A DNA stretch of 64,000 bases from Gymnopilus junonius (Eukaryota > Basidiomycota > Agaricomycetes > Agaricales > Galerinaceae): NCBI GenBank assembly GCA_015501075.1, contig JADNYJ010000148.1:37061-101060 (forward strand). The letters run 5' to 3'. A program made the translations under genes and the position numbers. Below the pieces are notes generated by a model. That model ran no database searches. It saw only the letters and a program-made list of their open reading frames with translations, and was not told the origin of the DNA. Below are positions 1-11,151 of this stretch, piece by piece (position 1 is the stretch's first letter; the number at the start of each line of letters is the position of its first letter).

Positions 1-544
1 TTTAACCTGCTGATGTCTGGTTGGCTTGATTTCTAGGCATTTTCGAGAGAGATGTAGCATCGTCGTCGACACACAATTAATGATCGACGACTCCACTTGG
101 ACCGGGATTAAGCATAGAAAATTGACTAAATAAACTTCTCAAACATACCAAGGCAGAGGTAGGCTCAGATAATGCGGGACTGCAAGTCTTGATCTCCATT
201 TGAAGTTCGGATATCGTAATATCGCCCGCTTGAACTCGCAGTAGACTCGGCACGGTGGTAAAGATTCTGCAACTTCAATCGAGAAGACATGCTACGCCTC
301 TAGGTTGTTTAGTTAGCAAAAAAAGCACTTACTCCGTTGAGTTCTTCGTCATATCTCCCTTATGTCCCTCTGTAGGTCAAAAAGATATGACAAGGAACCG
401 AGAACAAAGCGAACGTCAAATCAAATGACAGTCGCGTGAGTAGCCGGTAGTTGCCGTGATGGGCTGAGTCCAAAATTGAGTGTCAGCGCATGACTTGAGC
501 GCAGCCACAGCGGACAGCTGTCACCCAACTCCCACCCACCCACC
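1..544. other. 5' flank, no gene seen
   Basis: No reading frame here looks coding. The last ~30 bases before the ATG at 545 are rich in CCCA repeats, a common context just upstream of basidiomycete start codons. The interval probably holds the promoter of the glycoprotein gene that follows, but no clear TATA element could be fixed. Confidence 0.4.
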
Positions 545-1986
545 ATGTTCTCATCCTCGCTCCTTTTAGTCACCGCCTTGGCCGGCGTCCACTCCTTTGC
601 TTTCGCATCAGCCGCCGAGGCCCCCATCATCACCCCCGCGCCCTCTCCTACTATCGCGAAACGACAAGGCGTCGCAGGAGGATCGGGCACCCCCATTCTC
701 TCCACCTTGCACTATGCCTTCACGGATTTGCCTTACCAGGTGTACCCGTTCCAGGTACTCAGGGGCCCTCAGTTTGGATTCAACCAGTGTAATTCGACGA
801 CTTTGGGCCAAAATTCGAACTGCCAGACGTTAGTGTTCAACGGACCTGTGAGTAGAATTTATTTTTCTTTTCTTTTTTTCAATATGCGTGTGGTCTGATA
901 CGTGTAATTTCCAGGATGACTTCTGTTTATGGGGTTCTCCCGACACTAACGGCTTAATTGGGAACGTTGAAGCGAAGGTCGTCGCCTGGTGCACCAAGCC
1001 CTACCACGGTACACGTCTCATTCCTCCTGGTGCTATTACGGGTCTGCAGGTGTGTATTCTTCTCTTTACCTGCCGCAAGTTTGCTGATATTCGCTTAGTG
1101 GACAAAAACTTCTGGCTACATCCAAGCAGTCGGTTTCATTAACAACACCGGTATCGGTTTGGACCCCACGGATTCGGGAGGCGAACTCGACCCTCACGGC
1201 GCGGATCTTCAAGGAAACCCTCTTGGCGGTGTCGTCTACTCGAACGGAACCACTGACTCAGATGGACATACCCTGACCCAAGTCTTCAACTGGAACACGT
1301 ACGTTTTTCATTTGATTTTTATTATTCCAGCGGCCGTTACTGACTGGCGATTACGTAGTTTCGTTGGCGGTAACCAATTCTGCTTCAAGGCGTGCTACAA
1401 CTCCGTTTCCTCCCCCGACTACTGCGAGAACAGGTACGACCTTGTCGGGTGCTCGTACAACATGCCTTCTGCTGCCAAGGATGGCGAGTTCACCGAATGC
1501 GACGGTGACGTCCAAGAAGTCGTTGGCCTGTACACTTCCAACGGTCAAAGTAAGTCATCAATTTTTTTTTGCACCCTGTTTCTATTCCCGTCTTCGAGAA
1601 AACTTATCTCCGTGCTATGTTTAGCTTTGACTTGGTCCATGCCTGACCCCTTGACGACGACTCCACCTTACACCCCTGTCATCCCCGCCTCTTCCAACTG
1701 CAAGACCTTCCAGTCAACGGACCTCTTCCTTGCTGCGCCTACTGTACGTTCGTCTCACTAGGTGTTCACATTATATAAGCTGACGTTCCTGTATTCACAG
1801 AGCTCTGGCGCCTCAGCATCCGCCGCTACCGGTAAAGCTGGCGCTTCCTCCTCGAAATCTGGCAACAGTGCGGCTGCTTCTACCACCGGCACGACCTCAT
1901 CAGCCGCTCCCGCCATCCGCGTCCCCTTCGCCGGATTCCTCAGCGTTGGACTATTCGCTGTTCTCGGCGGTGCACTCGTGCTATGA
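545..1986 (+). CDS. Macrofage-activating-glycoprotein-like secreted protein, probable GPI anchor
   Basis: Six exons fit in phase: 545-847, 915-1049, 1099-1298, 1359-1549, 1625-1743 and 1801-1986, giving 377 residues. All introns are short GT-AG. The protein opens with a signal peptide (MFSSSLLLVTALAGVHSFAF). The body carries motifs that I recognise from the agaricomycete family annotated as macrofage activating glycoprotein: FGFNQCNSTTLGQNSNCQT, DDFCLWGSPD, VAWCTKPYHGTRLIPPG, GGELDPHGADLQGNPLGGVV and GGNQFCFKACY. The many cysteines suggest disulfides. The C-terminus is Ser/Ala/Gly-rich and ends in a hydrophobic segment (about residues 358-377), as in GPI-anchored wall proteins. The molecular role of the family is poorly known; the name comes from an early immunological assay. 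Surface location is inferred from the signal peptide and tail. Confidence 0.85.
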
Positions 1987-2752
1987 GTGTGAGGTATTGT
2001 TGTTATTGATGACGCCTGCATCTCTTAGTGTTCTGAGAACACGTACGACGTTTGGACTTACAATTTAATCGCATCTTTACGAACATTTGCATCCCATTCT
2101 CGTTTGCCTTTTCTTACGGACTGTTGATTAATTACTCATTTCGGGCATTTTCTGATAATTACACTTGCATCCTTTACATACCCCTCTTGCACGTAATTGC
2201 ATGCGATTACATACGCTTCCCGTCACCGTAAAACTAGGATGTTGCTCTAGACTGCATTAAGTTGTGGCGCGTTCGATATGTAATACTTCGGAAGGAGGAT
2301 TTCTGATCGCTTCTGGTGCATGTATAGGGTTTCAACGTATGATCGTCGACTCTCGACTGTCTTAAGCTTGACAGAATTAACTGCAGCTGACAATTAATTG
2401 ACAGGTAGATGGATAGATTCCATCGGCTGTAAATAGAATCTAGATTGTATTTTTCGAAAAGGATTCTGGATCTCGGATGGTAATCAATTATCAATTAGCG
2501 TATGAGCCATTATATTTTGGGAGGGAATGTAAAGGAGACGATTCCATTTTATTAGACCTTCTTTACTACTGCTTCTAATTTAAATTTGACTCCTGCTACC
2601 ATAATACATGTACACGATGACCTATCTTATCTGAAAGACAGCTTGGAACCAAGCAGAACGTCCAGTAAAATACAAGATACAACATATGCTCCGCTCACCC
2701 GCTCAACCGACACGCCGCATTTACCATCAAGCCACCATCCCATTCCGTTCAG
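1987..2752. other. Intergenic, no gene seen
   Basis: AT-rich 3' flank of the glycoprotein gene and 5' flank of the small secreted protein gene. No frame here looks coding and no repeat stands out. The last ~50 bases before 2753 are rich in CCA/CCG runs, again typical of a start context. Confidence 0.4.
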
Positions 2753-3076
2753 ATGAAGTCACTCAGTGTCCGCATCTCAACCGCTCCCGCTCTCGCTCTC
2801 ATACTGGGTCTCAGCCTAATCCTCCTCGTACAAGCCATGCCTGCCGCTCGCAGTGACATGACATTGAATAACAGGGACCAAGATGGAGCTCTTGAGCCAC
2901 TCGTTCAGCGGGAAGAGGGTGTATCCCTCACTGAAGACCTATTCGGGCCGCTGCTTCACGTCCCAGGAGGGGTGGTACCGAATACTGTGGGTCCTGGGAG
3001 GGCGTCGCTCGTGACGCTGGGAGATGCAAAGGCGGGAGGTGGTTCATTGACAGCTGGCGAAAATATAGCGATGTGA
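2753..3076 (+). CDS. Small secreted hypothetical protein (107 aa)
   Basis: A single exon encodes 107 residues starting MKSLSVRISTAPALALILGL. Residues 1-29 form a good signal peptide with cleavage likely after VQA. The mature part has no cysteine and no family that I recognise. It contains a glycine/valine stretch (HVPGGVVPNTVGPGR) and ends GENIAM. The ATG follows a pyrimidine-rich leader, which supports this start. It could be a secreted pheromone-like or wall peptide, but nothing in the sequence decides this. No intron is needed to keep the frame. Confidence 0.5.
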   Translation: MKSLSVRISTAPALALILGLSLILLVQAMPAARSDMTLNNRDQDGALEPLVQREEGVSLTEDLFGPLLHVPGGVVPNTVGPGRASLVTLGDAKAGGGSLTAGENIAM

Positions 3077-3079
3077 TGC

Positions 3080-4875
3080 TGGAATACGTTTGGTTTAGAT
3101 GATGGTGATGAATAGCACCAAGCAGGTTGAGGACGGAAAACTGTCTTGATATGAGGAAGTGTGGCTTAGGGTGGGGAAAAGTCGGTGTGAGGGAAAGAGA
3201 AAGAGGTGGGTATGTGAAGGCGGAAGTGAAGCGTGTATGGCGTTGCTGAGCTGAGTGAAGATGATGCGTGGTGGTTCGTTTAGTGAGGTAGTTGAGACTC
3301 TAGGATGTCCTATATTTCCTCCAGTAGACTCTTCCTATTCTCATGTGGGAATACACGTATTAACAACGTACAATAAAAAAAAGACAAATTTACCATTGAA
3401 GGAAGTTTCCAATTCATTGCGAAACAGCATACGCTGTACCTAGCGCGGAAATTTTAATTATTAGTCCATACATAGCTACAATCGAGAATAAAAGAAAAGA
3501 AACGAGGATTATACGCAGAAGGACAAGGAAGTCGCGAGAGTAATGCTATGAAGACAAAGAAAGGGCGTATATGAAACAGCAACCCTCACCTACACCTAAG
3601 CAACTCGCCTTCCAAAATTCAGCGTCAATCCCAACGATCCACGTATTCTTGCATTTCCGCCCTGGATGCCGCACAGGGGGTGTATGATAGGTCGGCCTCC
3701 AGAATTCTCCAGTTTTCTCGTCCAGAAGGACATTGAACAGACCTGGAAAGCGGACCAGAGCTCGCAGTCGTAATTCGAACACGCTGACGCAAGCGTGACA
3801 GATTGCAATGGGACCGCCTGCTCACAGAGCAGGCACAGAGTATGGTTGTAGGGAAAAATTGGACAAAGCACAGATTTAAGGAGCAGGAGCAGCAGTGGCT
3901 GACGTTTGGTACAATCCTTACCCTGATTCTGAAATTCCTTGCTAAGAGAAACGTATGAACCTAGTTTGCCTCATGTTTCGACTTGAAAGAGATGTATAGC
4001 AGTTGAAAGTTCATAAAAACAGCGTCATTATGCCGAACTTTAGAGCTTCTTAAAATCCAAGATGGCGAAGGGGCAGAGGCGATATGGGATGGAATTTGGC
4101 AAAGCAGCGGAAAGTTCGGAATCGCTTGCCGCTGTTTGGCATGCTGACATTCGCCAAATACTGTCGATTTTCCTCCGTGCCATCATCAACGATGTCGACG
4201 ACGCGCTCCCTTGCAAAGTGCACTAGTCCTCTAATCATCGGTACTCCTCCACCCCATGGAATATAACTTATTTTCAAACATTTCCCTGCCACAGCTTCGT
4301 GTAGCCTGCTAATCTAAGAAATGCCACTCGCGCCATCTCGAATCCCTACTACGAAACTCTCTGCCAAATCAACGGCCCGCTCGTGACTGTTCTCAACGAA
4401 CCAAAGGCATAGTGTGCCGCTCTGTGCTCCCATACTAGGAAGAAATCGAGTCTCGAGTTTCTGGTCGCCATCGGATGACTCATCTGGTTCCAAGTGACGT
4501 TGATGCTGAGGATCTATCTTACCTGGAGCAGTAAACCGTGGTCTTTATATACAGAAGTAGACACTCAAGTTTCCTATTGAACCACATCCTAATGTTTCTT
4601 CATATTTTATAGGCCAGTTTTCCGTTCCTCAAAGCCTAATTGAGGACTGGCATCTTTACGACGACGTATTGAATACGTTACATTGTCCTTGGCCAAATAC
4701 TCGTGCTTATTCCCCGTATTTACAAGACTTCTTTATCTCCCCTCTCCCACCCTGCATCAGCAACCTCAGCAAGCTTTTTCACCTCGATTTCTAAATCATC
4801 ATCATCATAATTGTGTCGCTCCTTCATTTGTGTTGGATACCTCGACTTGGCTGCCACGCTTGAACTATGATAACA
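3080..4875. other. Intergenic 1.8 kb, no assignable gene
   Basis: Short open frames occur on both strands (for example 3546-3871 and 4050-4292), but none has a signal peptide, known motif or supporting splice structure. The stretch is likely the shared 3' flank of the small secreted gene and the F-box gene, which converge here. Confidence 0.4.
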
Positions 4876-6858
4876 TCACCGACTTCCTCCCCACCTGAAA
4901 TCCATCAACCTGGACTGGAACCACTCTTCCTCTCCCGGGAGTAATTGAGGGGTAATACCCGTAACTACCAATCGTTCCAGTGGCGACGCCGTATGATCAG
5001 CATACACCCAATTCTCATCTTCGTAATCAACCCCATCGCCCCTGGCCTCCACCAATACCTTAAGGGCGCGAACAGTATACGGTGGCTGAGCGTTTGTGAA
5101 ATGTAAATACAGATCCGTAAGGAAAGGGCACACCGGGAAATGTCTCAGGCCATTAGGTCCAATCGTACCGTTCCGGAACGCAAGTGAGTAATACCCGTCA
5201 TGAAAACTGCAGCACGAGTCAATGAGGAGTTCTTCGCATTCCCATCCTACCAGGAAGGGTGTCATCTCAAAGTCCTCTTCCAAAGCGACTAATCGAAGCG
5301 CGCCGGTATCCTTGGAGTCTACCAAGTTGACTCTGTAGAGTCTGGGACATCGTATCAAAGTGATAGACTGCAACGAGAGGCTCAGATCGGCAACTCGAAA
5401 GAGCTCCTGGATCACATCAGGGTCGATGTCCTCCAACACCAACACGGATACGTTGGAGAGGTCGTACATGTGGCTGGGGTGCCGAGCCTCGGAAGGATCT
5501 ATAGCGAGCAGTATGGATTTGAGCACGACACGTTCGAGCTTCGCATAGGACTGGATCATCTCCAACACCATGTAGAGCGACATACGACATTGATCACATA
5601 CGTGGCGGCCTATTCGGTGGTGACTCTTCCCTATATCCACAACCTCTTCATCCTCCTCCTCCTCAGAGTAGTATTCTGCTTCGCTGGGGGGACCATGCGT
5701 CGTATAATGCGCCAACGTCAGCTCTCGCAGGTCCTCAAGGGCAAAAAGCCACGAATTCGCGCCTTCTTCCATTGCTCGCTGGAAGTTCACGCCGTCGATC
5801 GAGAGCGTCTTCAAGCCTCGCGGGCGGAAGGGGCAGCTTGGCGCGTCTTCTGGGAACCCAGTAAACGTGAGTAAGTGGGGCATCCATGGTTGATGATGAG
5901 CCCAGATTGAGTCCAAATCCAAGTCGAGATAATCCAAACCCCCATCAACGGCGTCTGCATCTGAATCATCGAAATTCGTAGCCGTCTCATTCAAATCCTC
6001 CGACTCTGCCTCGCTCATCATCCCGCATTCTACCTTCATCTCCTTCCTCAATATGATTTCCATCTCCTGCTCCATCTGCATCTGCATCTGCATCTCCGTC
6101 TTCATCTGCACCTCCTCCATCCTCTCTGAATCCTTCTCTCTCATTTTCTCCACCACCAAATCCCAAGGAAAATACGGATTAACACACGCCTTCGCCCCGA
6201 ACACGAAATGGCGGAGGACAAGCACCGGAGACGGGAGGCGCAAAGGCCATAGGGGCAACGAGGTACTATACGCCGTGTGCACGTACACCGTCCGGCAGCG
6301 GTGCAGATGGGTCATCAGCGCGTCCAGGGCAGAATGCACCCCTGTTGCATCGTTGACCTCATTCTCTAGAGCATTCCTGATACGCGCGTTGGCTATCGTG
6401 CCGGGGGTGGGGGTGGTGTCGTCATCATCGGTGGTGGTGGTGGTGGTGGTGGACATCTTTCGGCGGGTAATGAATACGTCGAGCAGAAGTTCCCCGGAAC
6501 GTTCGAGCAGTTCGCGTGGGATGAGTTGGAAATGAGAATGAGAATTAGGAGTGGAATCGGACGAGTTATGTTTTTGTGTGGTATCGATAAAAATAGCCAC
6601 ACAGGTCCAAAATTCCGGTGTGGACGAGAGGACGGCGGACCAATGTGGACAGACCTGTGTGAGGGCATATGGAAAGAAGGTGGGAGATCGGACGGTGTCG
6701 AGCATGCATTCGAGATCGAGCTCATCCTCAGTTTCATCTGTATCCGGTCCGGAGCCGGGAAACGTGAATAAGGCGGTTTGCGCTGAATGAACCTCTTTAA
6801 ATATGCGGGTGAGGACGGCAGGTGGGAATGTTGGATCTGAAATGCGTATATTTGGCAT
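4876..6858 (-). CDS. F-box-like protein with acidic insert and leucine-rich C-terminal half
   Basis: An uninterrupted 660-residue frame starts at the ATG at 6858. The N-terminus (FPPAVLTRIFKEVHSAQT, then ALTQVCPHWSAVLSSTPEFW) is the F-box-like signature of the large agaricomycete family: hydrophobic helix, then VCxxWxxV..SSTPxxW. F-box proteins link substrates to SCF ubiquitin ligases through Skp1; the substrate here is unknown. The middle holds poly-Thr (about residue 138) and a Met-Gln/Glu-rich stretch (about residues 246-275). The C-terminal half has LRR-like repeats (LKTLSIDGVNF, LRELTLAHY, LERVVLKSI, LQSITLIRCPRLYRVNL). A truncated relative lies at about 13660-14245. Intronless, and closed by a stop at 4876-4878. 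The F-box assignment is firm; target and pathway are not. Confidence 0.8.
   Translation of the reverse strand: MPNIRISDPTFPPAVLTRIFKEVHSAQTALFTFPGSGPDTDETEDELDLECMLDTVRSPTFFPYALTQVCPHWSAVLSSTPEFWTCVAIFIDTTQKHNSSDSTPNSHSHFQLIPRELLERSGELLLDVFITRRKMSTTTTTTTDDDDTTPTPGTIANARIRNALENEVNDATGVHSALDALMTHLHRCRTVYVHTAYSTSLPLWPLRLPSPVLVLRHFVFGAKACVNPYFPWDLVVEKMREKDSERMEEVQMKTEMQMQMQMEQEMEIILRKEMKVECGMMSEAESEDLNETATNFDDSDADAVDGGLDYLDLDLDSIWAHHQPWMPHLLTFTGFPEDAPSCPFRPRGLKTLSIDGVNFQRAMEEGANSWLFALEDLRELTLAHYTTHGPPSEAEYYSEEEEDEEVVDIGKSHHRIGRHVCDQCRMSLYMVLEMIQSYAKLERVVLKSILLAIDPSEARHPSHMYDLSNVSVLVLEDIDPDVIQELFRVADLSLSLQSITLIRCPRLYRVNLVDSKDTGALRLVALEEDFEMTPFLVGWECEELLIDSCCSFHDGYYSLAFRNGTIGPNGLRHFPVCPFLTDLYLHFTNAQPPYTVRALKVLVEARGDGVDYEDENWVYADHTASPLERLVVTGITPQLLPGEEEWFQSRLMDFRWGGSR
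6053..6110. repeat. TGCATC hexanucleotide run inside the F-box gene
   Basis: Imperfect tandem hexamers (CATCTG/TGCATC) encode the Met-Gln/Glu-rich stretch of the F-box protein on the minus strand. The run keeps frame and is probably expansion-prone. A GGT run near 6430-6450 similarly encodes the poly-Thr tract. Confidence 0.6.
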
Positions 6859-7704
6859 GGGTTCTCTGTGAAACTTGAAAGGAAGAGTAATTTCGAGGAG
6901 AGATTGGAGTTCTAGTCGGTCGTGCCACTGGGCTGTTTATGTTTTATTTTTATTTTACCCATGCTTTGATCCCGATAAAGTCAATACGTACCGTAGCGAC
7001 GGACAGGCTAAACACTTGAAAGGGGACCTTGTAGGTCATAGGTAGCTCTTGTAATTTATAGAAAGCAAGAATGATGCCCATGAATTTTAGCATTCCTTAT
7101 GCATCATTTATTCATTGTACCAGTCGCCTTCGAAACCGCGCCTCATCCTCATTTGAAAATGGTTCACATCCTCCACTCGGTCATTTGCATCAACAGTGTT
7201 CTCGCGAATCTCACTGAATGAAGTCTTGAAGCTTAAGAGAGGCTTCATACAGTACACGGATATTTTAATTTGACGGTAACCGTAAGTGATAGGATTGATA
7301 GTTGGATGGATGAGAAGAAATCGATTTTCCAGGGGGATGAAGAAATCAATATTCCTTCAAGTGTACAAGTGCCGCTGGAGTGGGGCAAGGAGAAGGGTTT
7401 CGCGGGATAGTGATAACAATCGAGGCCATTGAGCACTGTCAATTTATAGATGAACCAAGTACCCAAATGTAAAGATCACAGGTCCGCATTTTGAGGCAAT
7501 AAGGTGAACAGAATAATCGAATACGTTACATGAGATTCCTGATGTTCAACAATTAGTTGAGACCGCTATCAAAGGAGGGCATGGGGTCCCGCAACAGACG
7601 GAAGTTCTGCCAGTCAATGGACGTGGGTAGGGCCGTGCTTGGAGAAGTTGTTACAAAGCAGAAGGTTTGGTATTAAACTCGAGAGGTAAGGTTCATTAAA
7701 AAAG
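6859..7704. other. Intergenic region and start of the tandem unit
   Basis: Upstream of the F-box start and of the first small secreted gene. From about 7570 the sequence resembles the upstream regions of the second and third copies (a GGACGGAAG-like box, then GTAG..GCCGTGCTTGGAGAAG), so this part belongs to the duplicated promoter. No gene is seen before that. Confidence 0.5.
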
Positions 7705-7711
7705 TATAAGT
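7705..7711 (+). promoter_or_regulatory. TATA-like element, secreted copy 1
   Basis: TATAAGT lies 150 bases upstream of the ATG of copy 1 and recurs at the matching place in copies 2 and 3. Conservation of this heptamer within diverged flanks suggests a real core promoter. Confidence 0.5.
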
Positions 7712-7854
7712 ACCCTCTCACTGTGGAATATTTTTACTCAGCTCCTCTCCCTAAATTCGATCAGGTTAGCATCTGGACCTTTTGTTGTATAACCTTCAAC
7801 TCACTCCACTCTTTTTTCAGTCAGTTAGAAGCCGCTACACCGTCTTCACCCAAA

Positions 7855-8252
7855 ATGCAATTCAATGTTCAAGTTGTTTTCATCACCACCGCCCTCCTCG
7901 CTTTCACCTCTCTGGCGATGTCAGCCCCAATCACCCTCTTCACCGGGCCGAACTGCACTAGCGCTACTCTTGGGAATTTCACAGAACCGCTTCAAGAATG
8001 TTTCATTTTCGAAGGCAACTCGACCGAGTCAGCCAGCCATTCCGGTGTCCCCAATACCATCGAGTTGTTCATTTCTGGCGGTGGTAATGAATTTTGCACT
8101 AATGGCCCTGCTTTATTGTTGAATGGTCCCTCTGGATGTGCAACTGCGCCTGCTGGGTAAGTAGTCTTTGAGTGAAATTTTTTTTGGTGGGGTAGAATTG
8201 ATGATCCGTTGTGGGTAATAGAGTTGATTGGAGGAGCGTTGTGACCCTTTAA
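7855..8252 (+). CDS. Small secreted protein, tandem family copy 1 (110 aa)
   Basis: Two coding exons, 7855-8156 and 8222-8252, with the intron splitting a Gly codon. The final exon is only 31 nt. A probable 5'UTR intron runs 7765-7828 (ACTCAGCTCC leader, GTTAGC donor, TTAG acceptor). Residues 1-24 form a signal peptide ending SLAMSA. The mature part starts ITLFTGPNCT and contains four cysteines (NCT, QECF, EFCT, GCATAP), several N-glycosylation sequons, and ends VDWRSVVTL. The pattern of short beta-like segments (ITLF, FIFEG, IELFIS) recalls small beta-sandwich or beta/gamma-crystallin-like folds, but that is inference. Copies 2 and 3 follow at 9346 and 11339. Function is unknown; secretion is the only well-supported property. 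Confidence 0.75.
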
Positions 8253-9208
8253 ATTTCTAATGGTAGGTAGTCAGTCATCACTGAGACAGCTCTCGGTTCC
8301 AGTCTTTGATATGTGGATGTGTGAAGGGATGCACACCGAATTGTAATCGATCATGGGACTTATCACAGTACTAGTCATTCGCTTGCATGTTATTGCGGAT
8401 ACTTATTCTATTCTTAGAATATTCTGCCTACTTTAGACTCCGATGTCGCTGGGGATATAGTTTAGTTTAGTGTTTATTTAAGGAAAATGAAGGCGGCAAG
8501 AACGGGGAATAAAAACGCGGGATAAAAACGGGAAAATACAGGCTAGACGGATGATGACTGTCCATGTAGAGTATATGAGCTATCAAGTTTCAAAGCTTCA
8601 TTTACACCTACCTATTGACCAGAGTCGTCTCAATTGCCTTACTGAATGAACCTACACCTCTTCACGCTCACATGTGATTAGAATCATTTTTTCTTTGCCA
8701 TTGAACGGCACTGTTGGTGTGGAGTTGTAAGGGGAATTGGCAGTGCTGGATAGAGTATACGAAATACACATATACTTGTTAACTTCCATCAGAGTTTTCT
8801 GATACCTGCTTTCTCCGTTGAACCCGAAAAATGACTGCCATAATCTGTGGGAATTAAGCGTAATGCGAATTCCCCTGCATATAGAAAGAGGTTGGTTTAT
8901 TTAAATTTTCATTAGTCCCCATTCAACTCTTAAATCAAATGATTAAAAGCTTCTTTACGGACACGCCGTCTTGTCTACCCGAGTAAGTAATGAGTAGAAC
9001 AATTCGCCGTAAATCGCTTCAGGCGTTATATATAACACAAGTGTTCAACCATTGGTTCAGATCACTAACAAAGGAGGGGATGGGACACCGTGGTAAACGG
9101 AAGTTCTGCAAGGTGATCATCTTGGGTAGTGCCGTTCTTGGAGAAGAAGTTACATAAAAGGCGGCACATTTAGTATGAGAATCTAGAGCTAAAATCTTCT
9201 GGAAAACG
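8253..9208. other. Spacer between tandem copies 1 and 2
   Basis: Contains blocks shared with the spacer between copies 2 and 3: GACTGCCATAA...AGCGTAATGCGAATTCC near 8830 (matching about 10590) and a CGCCGTCTTGTCTA block near 8960 (matching about 10725). These mark the repeated unit. No separate gene is visible. Confidence 0.55.
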
Positions 9209-9215
9209 TATAAGA
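9209..9215 (+). promoter_or_regulatory. TATA-like element, secreted copy 2
   Basis: TATAAGA lies 137 bases before the ATG of copy 2, in a flank alignable with that of copies 1 and 3. Confidence 0.45.
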
Positions 9216-9345
9216 ACCCTTCTCCCTTGAAATTTTTTCACTCAGTCTGCTCCTCTTCCTACATTCGATTAGGTTACTGTTCATCATCCTGCCGTGTAAC
9301 CGCCAACTCACTTCACCTTTTTTCGGTCATTTAGAAGCTGTCATA

Positions 9346-9751
9346 ATGCAATTCGATATCGTCTTCATCACCACCGCTCTCCTCGCCTCCGCCTCTCTAG
9401 CGATGTCGGCAACAGTCACCCTCTTCTCCGGACCCAACTACACCGGCGCTCCTGGTGGGAATTTCACAGTACCACTTCAAGAATGTTTCCGTTTCGAAAC
9501 CAACTCGACAGAGTCGGCCAGCTACTCCGGTGTCCCCAATGTCATCTACTTCTTTATTACCGGCAGAGGTCACGAAGATTGCCTCATTGGCCCCCAATTT
9601 TTGTTTAATGGTCCCTCTGGATGTGCGACTGCGCCTGCGGGGTAAGTCTCTCTTTTCCAAGTGAACTTTCTTCAATCTTGATAGGATGAACTAATCATGA
9701 TGGTGGGTTGTGGGTGGTAGAGACGATTGGAGTAGTGTTGTGGTCTTCTAG
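9346..9751 (+). CDS. Small secreted protein, tandem family copy 2 (108 aa)
   Basis: Exons 9346-9641 and 9721-9751, with the same intron position and the same 31-nt last exon as copy 1. A signal peptide ends SLAMSA. The mature protein begins TVTLFSGPNYTGAPGGNF and ends GDDWSSVVVF. Only three of the family's four cysteines remain (QECF, EDCL, GCATAP), because the first is Tyr in GPNYTG. It is otherwise close to copy 1 (SGVPNxIxxFI, FNGPSGCATAPAG). The frame is intact and the promoter conserved, so the gene is probably functional. No known family is recognised with confidence. Confidence 0.75.
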
Positions 9752-9759
9752 ATTTCTAG

Positions 9760-10320
9760 CCGTGGAAACGGCTCTCGGTTCCATCAATCTTTGACTGTGA
9801 TATATTGATATGTGGAAAGATGTATTATCAACACTATTTTCTATTGCAGGTGACGCTGTCTCCGTGAACTGACTATCTGGATTCCGGACAAAGCCAAGTA
9901 AGAACGTAGAGGCATAGTGGAATTTTTGAAAGAGAGGAATTTGGATTCTGAATGGGATGAGATCATCGGAGAAAGGCTATGTTTGGCTATACCCCGACGC
10001 ACAGCTGGAATTGGCTCCGAAGTTGATAGTCTGAAAAGATTCAACGTTCAGCATCTCCTTGTGATGTTTTGGTGACCCATGGGCAGGAATGAAGGTAAGA
10101 TATTCATTGGAATGCTAAGGTTCTGTTCTTTATTCTGATACCCTCATTGTAATACTCATCGCAGGTCTTTGTGACATGTGACTCGGAAACAAGGCAGGAT
10201 CCGGATGCTTATGAGGCTCTCCTGCGTTCTTCTGTCTTGATCCATTCGTCCTGACACTGTATTCTCATTTCAGAACCTATCAGACCGTTATTTTCCCGGT
10301 GTCACTCATCTACTTATGCC
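9760..10320 (+). repeat. Downstream block of tandem unit, copy A
   Basis: This block is alignable over roughly 400 bases with 11890-12300, downstream of copy 3. Shared stretches include ACGTAGAGGC.TAGTGGAATTT, GGAATTGGCTCCGAAGTTGA, CATCTCCTTGTGATGTTTTGG and ATCCGGATGCTT. It ends in what looks like an acceptor and the first codons of an exon (encoding L.DRY.PG), also seen after copy 3 at 12272. It seems to be a truncated piece of a neighbouring gene carried along in the duplication. Confidence 0.6.
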
Positions 10321-11151
10321 GTGGTGCGAATATGAATGAAAATGCGGATGTATATACTCCTGCCACTGCAGGCGAAGGAGGTACTGCTGATATCGATGGG
10401 GTGGAGGATAACCAGAGGGAAGATGCTTCCGTCGATGCTTTCAAGCAAAAAACACATTCAGTTCGACTCCAACCTGAAGCGTACCACCAAAGGAAAAAGA
10501 ATTAACATACCTCCGCGTTGCGTCTTACAAGCCTACAAGTGAGAGCAGAGCCGCGTGTCAAGGATAACCACTGGCAGATTATGGACTGCCATAAAATTTC
10601 AGAGATTCAGCGTAATGCGAATTCCTCTCGTATAGAATGAGATTTACATCGTAAGTATTTCGATCGTTCATTAGGCCTGTTTAACTATTTAGCTCATAAG
10701 TCATTGGAACCTTCTTTGCGAACATGCCGTCTTGTCTATCTGTTCGAGGAAGTAAGTACTCCAGTGCATAATCTATCATAGATTGTTTTGACCGCTATAA
10801 ATTATTAAAATAACAAGTGAATATGTACGTTACCATTACATTGGATCCCTGATGTTCAACTGGATGCCAGACTAAACGCATGTGCTCTGTTCAAATGGCT
10901 CAGTGTCAAATCTAATTAGGAATTCGGAAAGGGCTATAAATTGCTTTAACCGTTATATATATACTGTACATAACGTTACCTGACATTCTCGATGTCCATT
11001 GGTTGAGATCGGAAATAAAGCTTAAAGGATGGCATGGGGCCCCGCAGTAGACGGAAGAGATGACTCTGGGAGGTAGTGCCGTGCTTGCGCGAGTAATTAC
11101 AAGGCGGCAGGGATGGTATGGGACTGTAGAGGTGAGGTCTGCCAGAAAATG
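10321..11151. other. Spacer between tandem copies 2 and 3
   Basis: Continues the duplicated spacer (shared blocks near 10590 and 10725). The small frames at 10299-10542 lack coding character. From about 11000 the promoter-like region of copy 3 begins. Confidence 0.5.

Noticed and set aside
421..705. Minus-strand 94-codon frame
   Set aside because: It overlaps the signal-peptide exon of the glycoprotein gene and is an antisense shadow of it.
6053..6535. Plus-strand 160-codon frame rich in Ile/Cys/Ser
   Set aside because: Antisense of the intact F-box gene; its composition comes from the hexamer repeat.
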